From CAZONU01 sp965370045 (GTDB taxonomy: Bacteria; Planctomycetota; SZUA-567; JAKLDR01): 38,967 nt of DNA. How positions within the stretch are numbered: the stretch's first letter is position 1; every line of letters begins with the position of its first letter. Position numbers and translations under genes: made by a program. The notes beneath the pieces were generated by a model. That model made no database searches and had not been told where the DNA came from. It saw only the letters and a program-made list of their open reading frames with translations. The stretch covers positions 1 through 38,967 of the forward strand of contig CBDUSI010000032.1 in the NCBI GenBank assembly GCA_965370045.1, written 5' to 3'. Shown piece by piece: positions 1 through 9,326 of the stretch.

Positions 1-74
1 AGTGGGGCCTGGTCACCGTCGTGAAGGTGGAGATCCCGCACGGGAAGGAAATCACCCTGACCGTCGGTCGCTGA
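1..74 (+). CDS. 3' end of an unidentified protein (partial)
   Basis: An open frame enters from the left edge and ends with TGA at 72-74. Only about 23 residues are visible, ending in KEITLTVGR. That is too little to recognise a family. The alternating hydrophobic pattern would fit a terminal beta strand of a secreted or beta-sandwich protein, but this is only a guess. The next gene starts 37 bases further on the same strand with its own Shine-Dalgarno site, so the two probably belong to one transcription unit. Confidence 0.6.
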   Translation, partial: WGLVTVVKVEIPHGKEITLTVGR

Positions 75-111
75 GCTTGGCGACGAAGCCTTGAACGGAA
101 GGAGAAGAACG

Positions 112-2595
112 GTGCGCATCCACGTTTTTGCCCTGTTCCTGGCATTCGTCAGCAGCCTTTCCAGTGCACAAGGCGCCGCAGAGAAGAAGCCCGGCAAAGT
201 GTATGAATGGCCCATGATCGTCGGCGGTGGCGGCAGGATAGGCTACTCGGCTGACGAACGCGTCAGGCCGCCCTTCCGGCTGAAGTGGGCCACCCAGCCC
301 GGCTGCGGCACGTCGATGGAGGTCGCGGTGGCCGCCGGCAAGATATTCACGCCCAGCTGCTGCCTGGACGCGGAAACCGGAGAGGTGCTCTGGAAGGCGG
401 ACCTGGGCAACGGCGTCCCCGCCTACTACAAGGGGAAGCTCTACTCGGGAAAGGGCAGGATAACCGCCTACGACGCGACCAACGGGAAGCGCCTGTGGAG
501 CAAGCCCGGCTACAACCTGACCAGGGGAGGCAAGCGGAGTGGCCTGACGGTGTGGGAGGGCGCGATCTACGCCGCGCGCCGCGCCGACCACAACGGCAAG
601 CAGTTCTACTTCCTCGACTCCCTGGACACCGAAACCGGCAAGGTGAAATGGTCCACCCCGCTGATCGAGGTGGTGGAAACCAAGCGCAAGGGCTATCACC
701 TGGGCATGACCATGGGCATGCCCGCGGTCGCCGGCGGGATCGTGGTGACCACTACCCACAGTCCCAAGATGGCCTTCGCCCTGGACGTCAAGACCGGCAA
801 GGAACTCTGGCGCCAGAAGGACATGAGCGTCTGGAGCTCGCCGTCCACCGACGGGAAGTCCGTCTGGGTGGCCGAGCGCATGCAGGGCGTCGTCGCCATG
901 GATGCGAAGACCGGGAAGAGGCTCTGGCAATGGGGCGGCAAGACCGGGGACCTCATCAAGGCCAACTACGCAAAAGTCGGCACGGCCAAGTACCCGCCTG
1001 TTTTCGCCTACGGGAAGCTCTTCACCCAGAACTACGGCCGGCGCTACACGGCGCTGGACGCGAAGACCGGCAAAGAGCTCTGGATCGCCGGTGACAACGG
1101 CGGTCACGCGTGGGCCGGCACCTGCGGGCCGCCCAGCGCCGCCGGCGGTTACATTTACACGAATGGCACGGTCGGCAAGGATTTCAACGGCAAGAACTAC
1201 CGTTTCGTGGTCGCCGCCGCCGACCACAAGACCGGCAAGGCCGTCTGGCGCAGCCCCATCGCCGGCAAGGCCTGCGCCCGGGCGCCCATCGCCTACGGAC
1301 GGCTCTATCCCATCGGCGGCACCGAGATCTACTGCTTCGAGCCGGTGCCGGCCGACTACAAGAACCAGCCCCAGCCGCCCCCGGAGAAGCCGGCCGCGCT
1401 GCCCGCGCCCCTGGCCAAACCCTTCGCCGGCAAGCCGGGCACCGCGGCAGCCGGCGGCAAGCCCAAAGGCGGCACGGAATGGCCCATGTACGGGGGGTCG
1501 CCCGCGCGCTGCGGTCTGGACGTGAAGATCGGCCTGCCGGTCAAGTATGCCTGGAAATACCAGACCGGTGGCAAGGTGAAATCCAGCCCGGTCATCGCCG
1601 GGGGGATGGCCTTCGCCGGCAGCGACAGCGGCAAGCTCGTGGCCTTGGATCTCTCCACCGGCAAGAAGAAGTGGGAGGCGGAGATCGGCAGTTGGGTAAG
1701 GTGCGCGCCGGCCGTCGCAAAGGGCATCGTGGTTTGCGGCGCCGACGACGGCGTGTTGCGCGCCTTTGATGCCCAGACCGGCAAGCCCAAGTGGCAGTTC
1801 AAGACCGCCGCGCAGATTCGCTCGTCCCCGGCAGTAGTCGGCGACCGCGTGGTCTTCGGCAGCTGGGACGGGCACTGCTACTGCGTCCGCCTCACGGACG
1901 GCAAGGAATTCTGGCGCTGGCGCACCGCCCCCGATGTCACCGTGCGCGTCTACGCGCCGCCGGCGGTGGCCAACGGACGCGTGTACGTCGGCGCGTGGGA
2001 AGACCGCAAGGTCCACGCGCTGGACCTGGGCACCGGCAAGCCCCTGGCCGGTTACACGGCGCCGAGTGGCTACGGCTCGAAGGTCGGTCTGGTGCAGGGC
2101 CTGGCTGTCTACCGCGGTATGATAGTTACTTGCCGGGACCGCCCGGGGTGCCATCTGATCGACCCGAACAGCGGCAAGGTGGCGCTGAAGAACCCCAGGA
2201 TGGGCATCGGATGGGGGAACGCGTTAATGCCCGCGCTGCCGGCTTTCAGCGGTGACCGGGCCTTCCACCCCGGTTCGCTGGTGGGCGGCAGTATTGTCAA
2301 GGCGCTCTCGAAGGACGGTCCCGCGAAGCTGAGCCGGGCGGACGCGCGCAAGAACGCCGTCTTCAACGCGCCGCTGGTTGGGGGCGACTTGTTGATCGCC
2401 GCCACCAGCAAGGGCACGCTGGAAGCGCGTAAGATTCCCGAGGGCAAAGGCGCCAAGGCGGCGGCGCCCGTCTGGGAGTGGAAGAGCCCCAGCGGCGCGG
2501 AGATCCACACTGCGCCGGCGGCGGCCGCGGGTTTCATTGTGGTCGGCTCGGACGACGGGCACGTGTACGGTTTCAGTTACAGCCAAGGCGAGTGA
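112..2595 (+). CDS. exported PQQ-like beta-propeller protein (double propeller)
   Basis: The 827-residue product begins with GTG at 112, eight bases after GGAAGGAG (96-103). An in-frame TTG at 91 has no ribosome site. Residues 1-20 form a signal peptide (VRIHVFALFLAFVSSLSS). The mature protein repeats the PQQ/BamB-type blade signature, as in DAETGEVLW, DVKTGKELW, DAKTGKRLW, DLSTGKKKW and DAQTGKPKW, about eleven times. It has two similar halves. Both open with a related EWPM..GG..R.G segment, and a Pro/Ala/Lys-rich linker joins them at about residues 416-455. Such propellers mostly act as protein-binding or scaffold modules. The quinoprotein alcohol-dehydrogenase catalytic residues are not evident, so an enzyme is less likely. 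It precedes a pectate lyase with only 17 bases between, which suggests a periplasmic or surface role in carbohydrate use. Family assignment is firm; the role is inference. Confidence 0.88.
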   Translation: MRIHVFALFLAFVSSLSSAQGAAEKKPGKVYEWPMIVGGGGRIGYSADERVRPPFRLKWATQPGCGTSMEVAVAAGKIFTPSCCLDAETGEVLWKADLGNGVPAYYKGKLYSGKGRITAYDATNGKRLWSKPGYNLTRGGKRSGLTVWEGAIYAARRADHNGKQFYFLDSLDTETGKVKWSTPLIEVVETKRKGYHLGMTMGMPAVAGGIVVTTTHSPKMAFALDVKTGKELWRQKDMSVWSSPSTDGKSVWVAERMQGVVAMDAKTGKRLWQWGGKTGDLIKANYAKVGTAKYPPVFAYGKLFTQNYGRRYTALDAKTGKELWIAGDNGGHAWAGTCGPPSAAGGYIYTNGTVGKDFNGKNYRFVVAAADHKTGKAVWRSPIAGKACARAPIAYGRLYPIGGTEIYCFEPVPADYKNQPQPPPEKPAALPAPLAKPFAGKPGTAAAGGKPKGGTEWPMYGGSPARCGLDVKIGLPVKYAWKYQTGGKVKSSPVIAGGMAFAGSDSGKLVALDLSTGKKKWEAEIGSWVRCAPAVAKGIVVCGADDGVLRAFDAQTGKPKWQFKTAAQIRSSPAVVGDRVVFGSWDGHCYCVRLTDGKEFWRWRTAPDVTVRVYAPPAVANGRVYVGAWEDRKVHALDLGTGKPLAGYTAPSGYGSKVGLVQGLAVYRGMIVTCRDRPGCHLIDPNSGKVALKNPRMGIGWGNALMPALPAFSGDRAFHPGSLVGGSIVKALSKDGPAKLSRADARKNAVFNAPLVGGDLLIAATSKGTLEARKIPEGKGAKAAAPVWEWKSPSGAEIHTAPAAAAGFIVVGSDDGHVYGFSYSQGE

Positions 2596-2612
2596 GGCCG
2601 GAAGGAGAGGTG

Positions 2613-5336
2613 ATGCTTCGATTCACGGGAACCGCGCTGGCGATCTGGCTCGCGGCGGCCGCTGGCCTGGCCGCGGCCGGGCAGCCGAAACTCCCCGCCT
2701 TCCCCGGCGCGGAGGGCTACGGGGCCGCCTCCACCGGCGGGCGCGGCGGCAAGGTCATCAAGGTCACCAATCTCAAGGGCTCCGGCCCGGGCAGCCTGCC
2801 GTGGGCCTGCGCCCAGTCGGGCCCGCGGATCATCGTCTTTGACGTCAGCGGCGTCATCACCCCGGACAGGAGAAGCAAGTCCGGCCGCTACGTGTCGCTG
2901 GGCACCGGGAAGATCACCATCGCCGGCCAGACCGCGCCGGGAGCGGGCATCACTATCGCTGGCTCGCTGCTGTCCGGCGGCAGGCACGGCAAGGGAAACG
3001 TTGATGACGTCATCGTCCGCTTTCTGCGGGTCCGGCCGACCGAGGGCCGCGGCAACCTGCGCACGCTGGTGACCCGGCCCTCGGTGCGCTACATCGCCGA
3101 CCACATTTCCGGATCCTGGTCGCTGGATCAGTGTTTCAACGCTTGCGGCGGCAACGACGTCACCTTCCAGTGGTGCAGCATCGAAGAGACCGACATCGGA
3201 CTGGAGGGCAGCCAGCCGCACTCCTTCGGCCTCTTCGGAAGCTACAACAAGATCGGCAACACCTCCGTGCATCACAGCCTGCTGGTCCACCACGCCGGAC
3301 GCTGTCCGGACTTCGACGAGAACTACCGCGTCGACTTCCGGAACAACCTGCTCTACAACCTCGGCTACGACGAGACGGTGATGCGCTGGCTGAACCGCTC
3401 CAAGGACAAGTCCAAGCCCTTCGCCTCGTTCAACGTGGTCGGCAACACTTGGCGCATCGGGCCCGGAGGCATGGTCGGTATCCGCGCCTACCTGCCGCCG
3501 GTCGTGGTTTCGCGCCAGGGGTATGTTCCCGGCCACAGGACCGGACGGTACTGGTTCGACGGCAACCGCTTCGACCTGGAGGGGCTGGTCGGCCGGGAGA
3601 AGTACTCGGGAGGCAAGGCCAGGCTGCATGCCGATAAGCCCTTCCCCATGCCGCCGGTTACCACCCAGACCGCGGACGAGGCCAGCGACCTGGTCCTGGC
3701 CCAGGTCGGCTGCCTGCCGCGCGACGCGGTCAGCGCGCGCACCATGGCCGAGGCGCGCACCCGGACGGGCACTTGGGGTCGGCACGGTCCCGATGGCGGA
3801 TTGATGGAGGGGCTGACCCCCGGCAAGGCGCCCCCCGACTCCGACAAGGACGGAATGCCCGACGAGTGGGAGAAGGCCCGTGGCCTGAATCCCAACAACC
3901 CGGCGGACAACAGCGGGATCGTCCCCGCCGGCGCCTCGCCCGGCGACCGTCACAAGGGATACACGTACATCGAGTACTACATCAACGACTGCGCCGACCG
4001 GCTGGTGGCCGAGGCCCTGACCAAGGCGCGGCTGACGAAGACCCCGCCCAGGCCGTGGGACCGGCCGGCCACCAAGTTGTCTCCCGACGCCAGCCCCCAC
4101 AAGTCCACGGAGGAGATGGCCGCTGCGGTCCTGAAGCAGAGCGTGAGTCTCGGCAAGGGCGGGCTCAGCCCCGCCTGGAACGCGGCTCAGCAGCTCAGCC
4201 GCATGGGCGAGAAGGCGGCCCCGGCGGTCTCCGCAATTGCCAAGAACCTCGAGAAGGGCAAGGCCGATCCCCGGGCGGTGAGCTGCGCGGCCTGGGCGCT
4301 GGGCGCCATCGGTCCGCCCGCCAGGAAGGCCGTCCCCGCGCTGATCGTGGCGCTCAAGACCGAACAGAAGCCCGGGTCGGGGAAGTGGTCCTTCCGGACA
4401 TACGGGTTCCTGGCCTGGGCGCTGGGGCGCATCGGCATGACCGACGCCCAGGCCCGGGAAGCGGTCCCGGTGCTGGCCCGGCTCCTGAGCAAGGACGGCG
4501 GATACGGACACTCGCAGCCCCCTATCGCCTGGGCGCTCAGCCGTGCGGGCAAAGCCGCCGAGCCGGCCATGCCCGTACTGTTGCAGACGCTGAGCCGGGA
4601 AAAGTACGGCGCCGGATACTGCGCGGCCCGCGCGCTGGTTAACGTCGGGGCGCCGGCTCTGCCGGGCCTGATCAAGGCCCTGGGCGCCACGGACGTCGCC
4701 GGTCGCAGGAACGCCGCCCGCGCGCTGGGCTGGATGGGCAGCGCCGCCGAGAGCGCGGCGCCCGCGCTCATCGCCCAACTCAAGAAGGATCCTTCCGGTT
4801 CGGCCCGCGGGCGAATGGCGCTGGCGCTGGCGGCGGTCGCTCCGCGGAGCGGGGCGACCTCAAAGGCCTTGGCCGCGCTGCTCGCGGACGCGCACCTGGA
4901 CGCGCGGGTGAGCGCGGCAACGGCGCTCAGCAAGTGCGGCCCGGCGGCCGCCGGTGCGATACCCGCTCTGGAGAAGGCACTGGGAGACAAGCGCAAGGAG
5001 GTCCGCCGCGCCGCGGCGCTGGCGCTGGGCCGGATCGGCAAGGCCGCACTGCCGGCCCTGGAAAGGGCCCTGGCAGGAGCCGACCCTCTCGTCCGCAAGT
5101 ATGCGGCGCGCTCGGTCGGTGACCTCGGCGCGGACGCCGCCGGTTCGGTCGCCGCGCTGGTGAAGGCGCTGGGGGACAGCGACGCGCAGGTCCGCCGCGA
5201 GGCGGTCTGGTCGCTGGCGCTGGTGGGCCCGGCGGCGAAGGCGGCTTCCAAGGCGCTGGCCAAGGCACAGAAGGACGACGCTGACTACATGGTCCGCGTC
5301 GCCGCTGCCGAGGCCCTGCGGAGGGTGCGGAAATGA
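2613..5336 (+). CDS. exported PL1-type pectate lyase fused to HEAT repeats
   Basis: The 907-residue product starts at ATG 2613, just after GGAAGGAGAGG (2600-2610). A signal peptide covers residues 1-22. Residues about 25-400 match the pectate lyase (PL1-like) right-handed beta-helix: LPAFPGAEGYGA at the N-terminus, then GGRGGKVIKVTNL, SGPGSL, and the IAGQTAPGAGITI step. A calcium-binding thrombospondin-3-like segment (DSDKDGMPDEWEK) follows at about residue 408. Residues about 500-907 are alanine/leucine-rich HEAT-like helical repeats of roughly 35 residues (for example WALGAIGPPARKAVPAL). The expected reaction is beta-elimination of polygalacturonate or a related uronate polymer. The HEAT tail probably binds a partner or a surface. 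The stop overlaps the start of the next gene (ATGA). The exact substrate cannot be read from the sequence. Confidence 0.87.
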   Translation: MLRFTGTALAIWLAAAAGLAAAGQPKLPAFPGAEGYGAASTGGRGGKVIKVTNLKGSGPGSLPWACAQSGPRIIVFDVSGVITPDRRSKSGRYVSLGTGKITIAGQTAPGAGITIAGSLLSGGRHGKGNVDDVIVRFLRVRPTEGRGNLRTLVTRPSVRYIADHISGSWSLDQCFNACGGNDVTFQWCSIEETDIGLEGSQPHSFGLFGSYNKIGNTSVHHSLLVHHAGRCPDFDENYRVDFRNNLLYNLGYDETVMRWLNRSKDKSKPFASFNVVGNTWRIGPGGMVGIRAYLPPVVVSRQGYVPGHRTGRYWFDGNRFDLEGLVGREKYSGGKARLHADKPFPMPPVTTQTADEASDLVLAQVGCLPRDAVSARTMAEARTRTGTWGRHGPDGGLMEGLTPGKAPPDSDKDGMPDEWEKARGLNPNNPADNSGIVPAGASPGDRHKGYTYIEYYINDCADRLVAEALTKARLTKTPPRPWDRPATKLSPDASPHKSTEEMAAAVLKQSVSLGKGGLSPAWNAAQQLSRMGEKAAPAVSAIAKNLEKGKADPRAVSCAAWALGAIGPPARKAVPALIVALKTEQKPGSGKWSFRTYGFLAWALGRIGMTDAQAREAVPVLARLLSKDGGYGHSQPPIAWALSRAGKAAEPAMPVLLQTLSREKYGAGYCAARALVNVGAPALPGLIKALGATDVAGRRNAARALGWMGSAAESAAPALIAQLKKDPSGSARGRMALALAAVAPRSGATSKALAALLADAHLDARVSAATALSKCGPAAAGAIPALEKALGDKRKEVRRAAALALGRIGKAALPALERALAGADPLVRKYAARSVGDLGADAAGSVAALVKALGDSDAQVRREAVWSLALVGPAAKAASKALAKAQKDDADYMVRVAAAEALRRVRK

Positions 5337-6550
5337 AGAATCTCGCTGCGGTTATGGCGGGGCTCGTCCTGGCGGCCCCGGTCTGTTCCGGCGGCTTCGC
5401 CGGGGCGGCCGAACCGGTCCCCGCGACCGACGCCGCCAAGGAGGCCTGGAAGGTAATCGCTCCCTATTTCGCGCCGCCGAAGAAGTACGAGAACGACTTC
5501 GGCAAGCACAGGCCGGTGCTCAAGTTCTACGACGGCAAGCCGGTCAGGACCGTCGAGGACTGGAAGCGCCGCCGCGAGGAGATCCGCGCGAAGTGGCACA
5601 AGATGATGGGGCCCTGGCCGGCGCTCATCAAGAAGCCCAAGATCGAGTACGTGGCCAAGGAGAAGAAGAAGGGCTACACCCAGCACACTATCAAACTGCA
5701 GGTGGTGCCCGGCTGGGACCCCTGGAAGAGTTACTTGTTGATCCCCGAGGGGAAGGGGCCTTTCCCCGCCGTGCTCAGCACCTACTACAACCCGGAGGCG
5801 GCCGTGGGCAACCGCGGGCCCTTCGGCGGCAGGAAGACCTGCGACTACGCCCGCCGGCTGGCCAGGCGCGGATTCGTGACCCTGTCGATAGGACGCGTGT
5901 ACGATTACGCTCATGCCCTCCGCAAGAAGAAGATCCCCGACGTTCCTTACAAGCCCGGCGCGGACTGCTACTACCCCGACAAGGACAACGTCCAGCTGCA
6001 GCCGTCCTCCTTTCACGCCTACGTCGCGGCCAACTGCTACAACGCCCTGGCCAGCCTGAAGGAGGTGGACCCCAAACGGGTGGGAATCGTGGGACATTCC
6101 TACGGCGGCAAGTGGGCCATGTTCGGAGCCATGCTCAGCGACAAGTTCGCCTGCGGTGTGTTCTCGGATCCCGGCATCACGATATTCAACCCCCGTCACG
6201 GCGGGGCGAACTACGAAAGATCCTGGTACCTGGGGGCCCGGAGGAAGGGCGGCAGCGCCTACCGGCAGATTAGGGACGGCGGTCATGACCTCCACGAACT
6301 CCTGGCGCTGATGGCCCCCCGGCCCTTCCTGATCTCCGGCTGCCAGGGCACGACCGATAAGCCGGTCAGGTGGCAGGCGTTGAACCACGTCACCGCCGTG
6401 AATAAGCTGCTGGGCCGCAAGAACCGGGTGGCGATGAGCAACAATCGTCCCGGTCACGGTCAGACCTCGGAGTCCCTGAAGGCGCTGTATGCTTTTTTCG
6501 AGTACTTCCTCAAGCACGGCAAGGCGCCGGGGACCACGGGCGGGAAATGA
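5333..6550 (+). CDS. exported alpha/beta hydrolase, probable carbohydrate esterase
   Basis: The 405-residue product begins at ATG 5333, overlapping the preceding TGA by the ATGA arrangement. A signal peptide spans about residues 1-25 (hydrophobic, ending near GAAEP). The nucleophile elbow GHSYGG places Ser256, and a late GHG places the likely catalytic His375. The acid residue may lie in the PRPFLISG...TTDKP segment. The overall order resembles acetyl-xylan-esterase/prolyl-oligopeptidase-like hydrolases. It sits between two pectate-lyase-type genes, so removal of acetyl or other ester groups from the same polymer is a reasonable inference. A cytoplasmic paralogue at 16833-17876 shares GHSYGGKWAMF and the DLHEL.ALMAPRPFL segment. 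Peptidase activity cannot be excluded from the sequence. Confidence 0.82.
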   Translation: MKNLAAVMAGLVLAAPVCSGGFAGAAEPVPATDAAKEAWKVIAPYFAPPKKYENDFGKHRPVLKFYDGKPVRTVEDWKRRREEIRAKWHKMMGPWPALIKKPKIEYVAKEKKKGYTQHTIKLQVVPGWDPWKSYLLIPEGKGPFPAVLSTYYNPEAAVGNRGPFGGRKTCDYARRLARRGFVTLSIGRVYDYAHALRKKKIPDVPYKPGADCYYPDKDNVQLQPSSFHAYVAANCYNALASLKEVDPKRVGIVGHSYGGKWAMFGAMLSDKFACGVFSDPGITIFNPRHGGANYERSWYLGARRKGGSAYRQIRDGGHDLHELLALMAPRPFLISGCQGTTDKPVRWQALNHVTAVNKLLGRKNRVAMSNNRPGHGQTSESLKALYAFFEYFLKHGKAPGTTGGK

Positions 6551-6566
6551 AACGGGAGGTCGCACT

Positions 6567-9281
6567 GTGAAGGGGAGAGTCGAGATGAGGCCCTTGCTGA
6601 GGTTGGGCATGTTCTGGTCCGCTATTGCAGCGGTCCTGGCGGGTGCCGCCATCGCGGGCGAGAATGCCTCGCTCCCCGCCTTCCCCGGCGCGGAGGGCTT
6701 CGGCGCGGCCTCAAAGGGCGGGCGCGGCGGCAGGGTGATCAAGGTGACCAACCTGAACTCCAAGGGGCCGGGCAGCTTCCAGGCGGCCTGCGCGGCCGCC
6801 GGCCCGCGCATTGTGGTCTTCGACGTGAGCGGCGTCATCAAGGGCAACGTCCGCATCAAGGGTTCCAGCATCACCATCGCCGGGCAGACCGCGCCCGGCG
6901 CGGGCATTACCCTGGCGGGCCGGGTGATGTGCGGCGGCCTGCAGGACGTGATTATCCGCTTCATGCGCTGCCGGCCAAGCTACGGCATCGGCGGAGGTGG
7001 CAACGGCGACTGCACCCAACTGGGCAGCACCAAACGGCTGATCCTCGATCACCTGTCGGTCTCCGGGGCCACCGACGAGAGCATGGACTTCTGCGGCAGC
7101 AAGGACTTCACCGTGCAGTGGTGCGCCATCGAGGCATCGCGGGTTGCCTACGAGGGCAGCGGCCAACACAACTACGGCATGATCATGGGTTACACCGCCG
7201 GCGACGCGACCCTGCATCACAATCTGTTTGCCCACCACTCCGAGCGCGCACCGCTCTGCGGGCTGGACACGCTGGACCACCGCAACAACGTGATCTACAA
7301 CGTGGCCTGGGCGATCCAGTACCACCCGATCAGCATGAACAGGCGGAAGAGAAGATACCGCCTGAACCTGGTGGGCTGCTACTTCAAGGACGGCCCCGCC
7401 GGCCCCATCGGGGCCCGGCCCTGGCTGACGCCCTTGAACCGCGCCGAGCCGGGAATCTCCGACTGGAAGAACGTGCAGGTCTACGGCAAGGGCAACTACT
7501 GGACCCGCACCGGCAAGCACCACGACTACGATCCCAAGCTGGAGGCGACCGTAAAGCTCGGTTCCGAGCGCCGGACCGCGACGCCGTGGAAAGTAGCGCC
7601 GGTGACCACCCACAAGGCGAAGGAGGCCTACCGGCTGGTCATGGCCCAGGTCGGCTGCCTGCCGCGCGACGCGGTCAGCAAGCGGACCATCAAAGAGGTC
7701 CGCACCGGCAAGGGCTACTGGGGCACGCACCCGCCCGCTGGCGGATTGATGGCGGGGCTGACCTCCGGCAAGGCGCCGAAAGACTCCGACGGCGACGGCA
7801 TGCCCGACGAGTGGGAGAAGAAGCACAAGCTGAATCCCGACGACGCGTCGGACAACAGCAAGACCGTCCCCGCCGGCGTCTCCGAGGGCGACCGGCACAA
7901 GGGCTACACCTGGATCGAGTACTACATCAACGAGCGCGCTGACAAATTGATCGCGGAAGCCCTGGCCGGGGCCGGGAAAGTTGAAGATCCCGTCGAGATC
8001 AAGCCGGCAGCGGTCGCCGCCGAAGCCGGCAAGAAAGTGCCGGGCGCGGACCCCGCCCCGGTGCTTCGCGCTTCGCTGACCGCCGGCGCGGGGCATACCG
8101 TGGTCATCAAGAAGGACGGCTCTCTCTGGGCCTGGGGCCTCAACTGGCGGGGCGAGGTTGGCGATGGCACCGGCAAGGACACCGCCTCGCCCGTCCGGGT
8201 CAAGGGCCCCGACGGCAAGGAGTTGCTCGGCGGCGTGGGCGCGGTGGTCTCCACCGGAGCGCACGTCGCGGCCCTGCGCAAGGACGGGACGGTTCTCTGC
8301 TGGGGCTTCAACCGCTATGGCCAGGTGGGCATCGGGACGGTCGCTGACAAACAGGTACTGCCCGTGCCGGTCAAGGGACCGGGCGGGAAGGGCACGCTCG
8401 AGGGGGTGACCGCCATCGCCGCCGGCGGCTATCACACGCTGGCGCTGGGCTCGGGCGGTGCCGTCTGGGCCTGGGGCTGCAACATAGAAGGCCGCTTGGG
8501 CGACGGCACCACCACCGACCGGCACACGCCGGTGGAAGTCAAGGGCCTGAAGAGCGCGGTCGCCGTGGCCGCCGGGATCAAGCACAGCCTGGCGCTGCGT
8601 GCCGACGGCACCATCTGGGCCTGGGGTGATAACCTTTACGGCGAGTTGGGCAACGGGACGGTCACCGACAGTCTCGTCGCGGTCAAGATACCCAGCCTTT
8701 CCGGGATCAAGGCCGTCGCCGCCGGCTGGCACCACAGCCTGGCCCTCAAGAAGGACGGCACGGTCTGGGCCTGGGGCTGCAACCACTTCGGCCAGCTCGG
8801 CGACGGGACCGCACTGGACCGCAGCTCGCCGGTACAGGTCAAGGGCCTGACCGGAGTCAAGGCCATCGCCGCCGGCGGGTTGCACAACCTGGCGGTCAAG
8901 GAAGACGGCACGCTGTGGGCCTGGGGCTGGAACTACCGCGGCCAACTCGGCGACGGGACCTTGACTGATCGCAGCGTTCCCGTGCAGGTGAAGGGGCCGG
9001 ACGCCAAGGGCCTGCTCCAGAAAGTCGCGGCCGTCGACGGCGGCGGGGCGCACACCGCGGCGCTCTTGGCCGATGGCACGCTGCTGGTCTGGGGCGACAA
9101 CTTCCGCGGCCAGATCGGCAACGGGACAATCAAGGGTGCCTGGGCGCTGGACGGCAAGCTCATCGACCACAAGACCGCCGCGGAGGAAAAGCTGCACAAG
9201 AAGGGGGGCATCAGAGTGCCAGGCCCGCCCTGGCCGGTGTCGGTCAAGGTGCCCCCGGAACCGCAAGCCGCCGGAGAGTAA
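6567..9281 (+). CDS. exported PL1-type pectate lyase fused to a seven-repeat RCC1 propeller
   Basis: GTG at 6567 follows GGGAGGT (6554-6560). ATG at 6585, after GGGGAGAG, is an equally usable start 18 bases later, and both keep the signal peptide (LLRLGMFWSAIAAVLAGAAIA). With the GTG the product has 904 residues. Residues about 35-400 are a PL1-type beta-helix closely related to the gene at 2613 (LPAFPGAEGFGAA, GGRGGRVIKVTNL, IAGQTAPGAGITL). A calcium-binding DSDGDGMPDEWEK segment lies near residue 404. From about residue 500 seven RCC1/BNR-like repeats follow, each with a W-W/G core such as VWAWGCNHFGQLGDGT, which is enough for one complete seven-bladed propeller. The propeller is probably a binding module. 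The two lyases share the catalytic half and differ in the appended module, so they may reach different surfaces or ligands. Confidence 0.87.
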   Translation: MKGRVEMRPLLRLGMFWSAIAAVLAGAAIAGENASLPAFPGAEGFGAASKGGRGGRVIKVTNLNSKGPGSFQAACAAAGPRIVVFDVSGVIKGNVRIKGSSITIAGQTAPGAGITLAGRVMCGGLQDVIIRFMRCRPSYGIGGGGNGDCTQLGSTKRLILDHLSVSGATDESMDFCGSKDFTVQWCAIEASRVAYEGSGQHNYGMIMGYTAGDATLHHNLFAHHSERAPLCGLDTLDHRNNVIYNVAWAIQYHPISMNRRKRRYRLNLVGCYFKDGPAGPIGARPWLTPLNRAEPGISDWKNVQVYGKGNYWTRTGKHHDYDPKLEATVKLGSERRTATPWKVAPVTTHKAKEAYRLVMAQVGCLPRDAVSKRTIKEVRTGKGYWGTHPPAGGLMAGLTSGKAPKDSDGDGMPDEWEKKHKLNPDDASDNSKTVPAGVSEGDRHKGYTWIEYYINERADKLIAEALAGAGKVEDPVEIKPAAVAAEAGKKVPGADPAPVLRASLTAGAGHTVVIKKDGSLWAWGLNWRGEVGDGTGKDTASPVRVKGPDGKELLGGVGAVVSTGAHVAALRKDGTVLCWGFNRYGQVGIGTVADKQVLPVPVKGPGGKGTLEGVTAIAAGGYHTLALGSGGAVWAWGCNIEGRLGDGTTTDRHTPVEVKGLKSAVAVAAGIKHSLALRADGTIWAWGDNLYGELGNGTVTDSLVAVKIPSLSGIKAVAAGWHHSLALKKDGTVWAWGCNHFGQLGDGTALDRSSPVQVKGLTGVKAIAAGGLHNLAVKEDGTLWAWGWNYRGQLGDGTLTDRSVPVQVKGPDAKGLLQKVAAVDGGGAHTAALLADGTLLVWGDNFRGQIGNGTIKGAWALDGKLIDHKTAAEEKLHKKGGIRVPGPPWPVSVKVPPEPQAAGE

Positions 9282-9326
9282 TAGAGGAATAGGCCGGGCA
9301 TGCCGCCCGGCAGGAGGGAAAGTTCG

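Noticed and set aside
8090..9130. Periodic similarity that could be read as a DNA tandem repeat
   Set aside because: The period follows the RCC1 protein repeats. The copies have diverged at DNA level, so it is coding repetition and not a satellite or CRISPR array.
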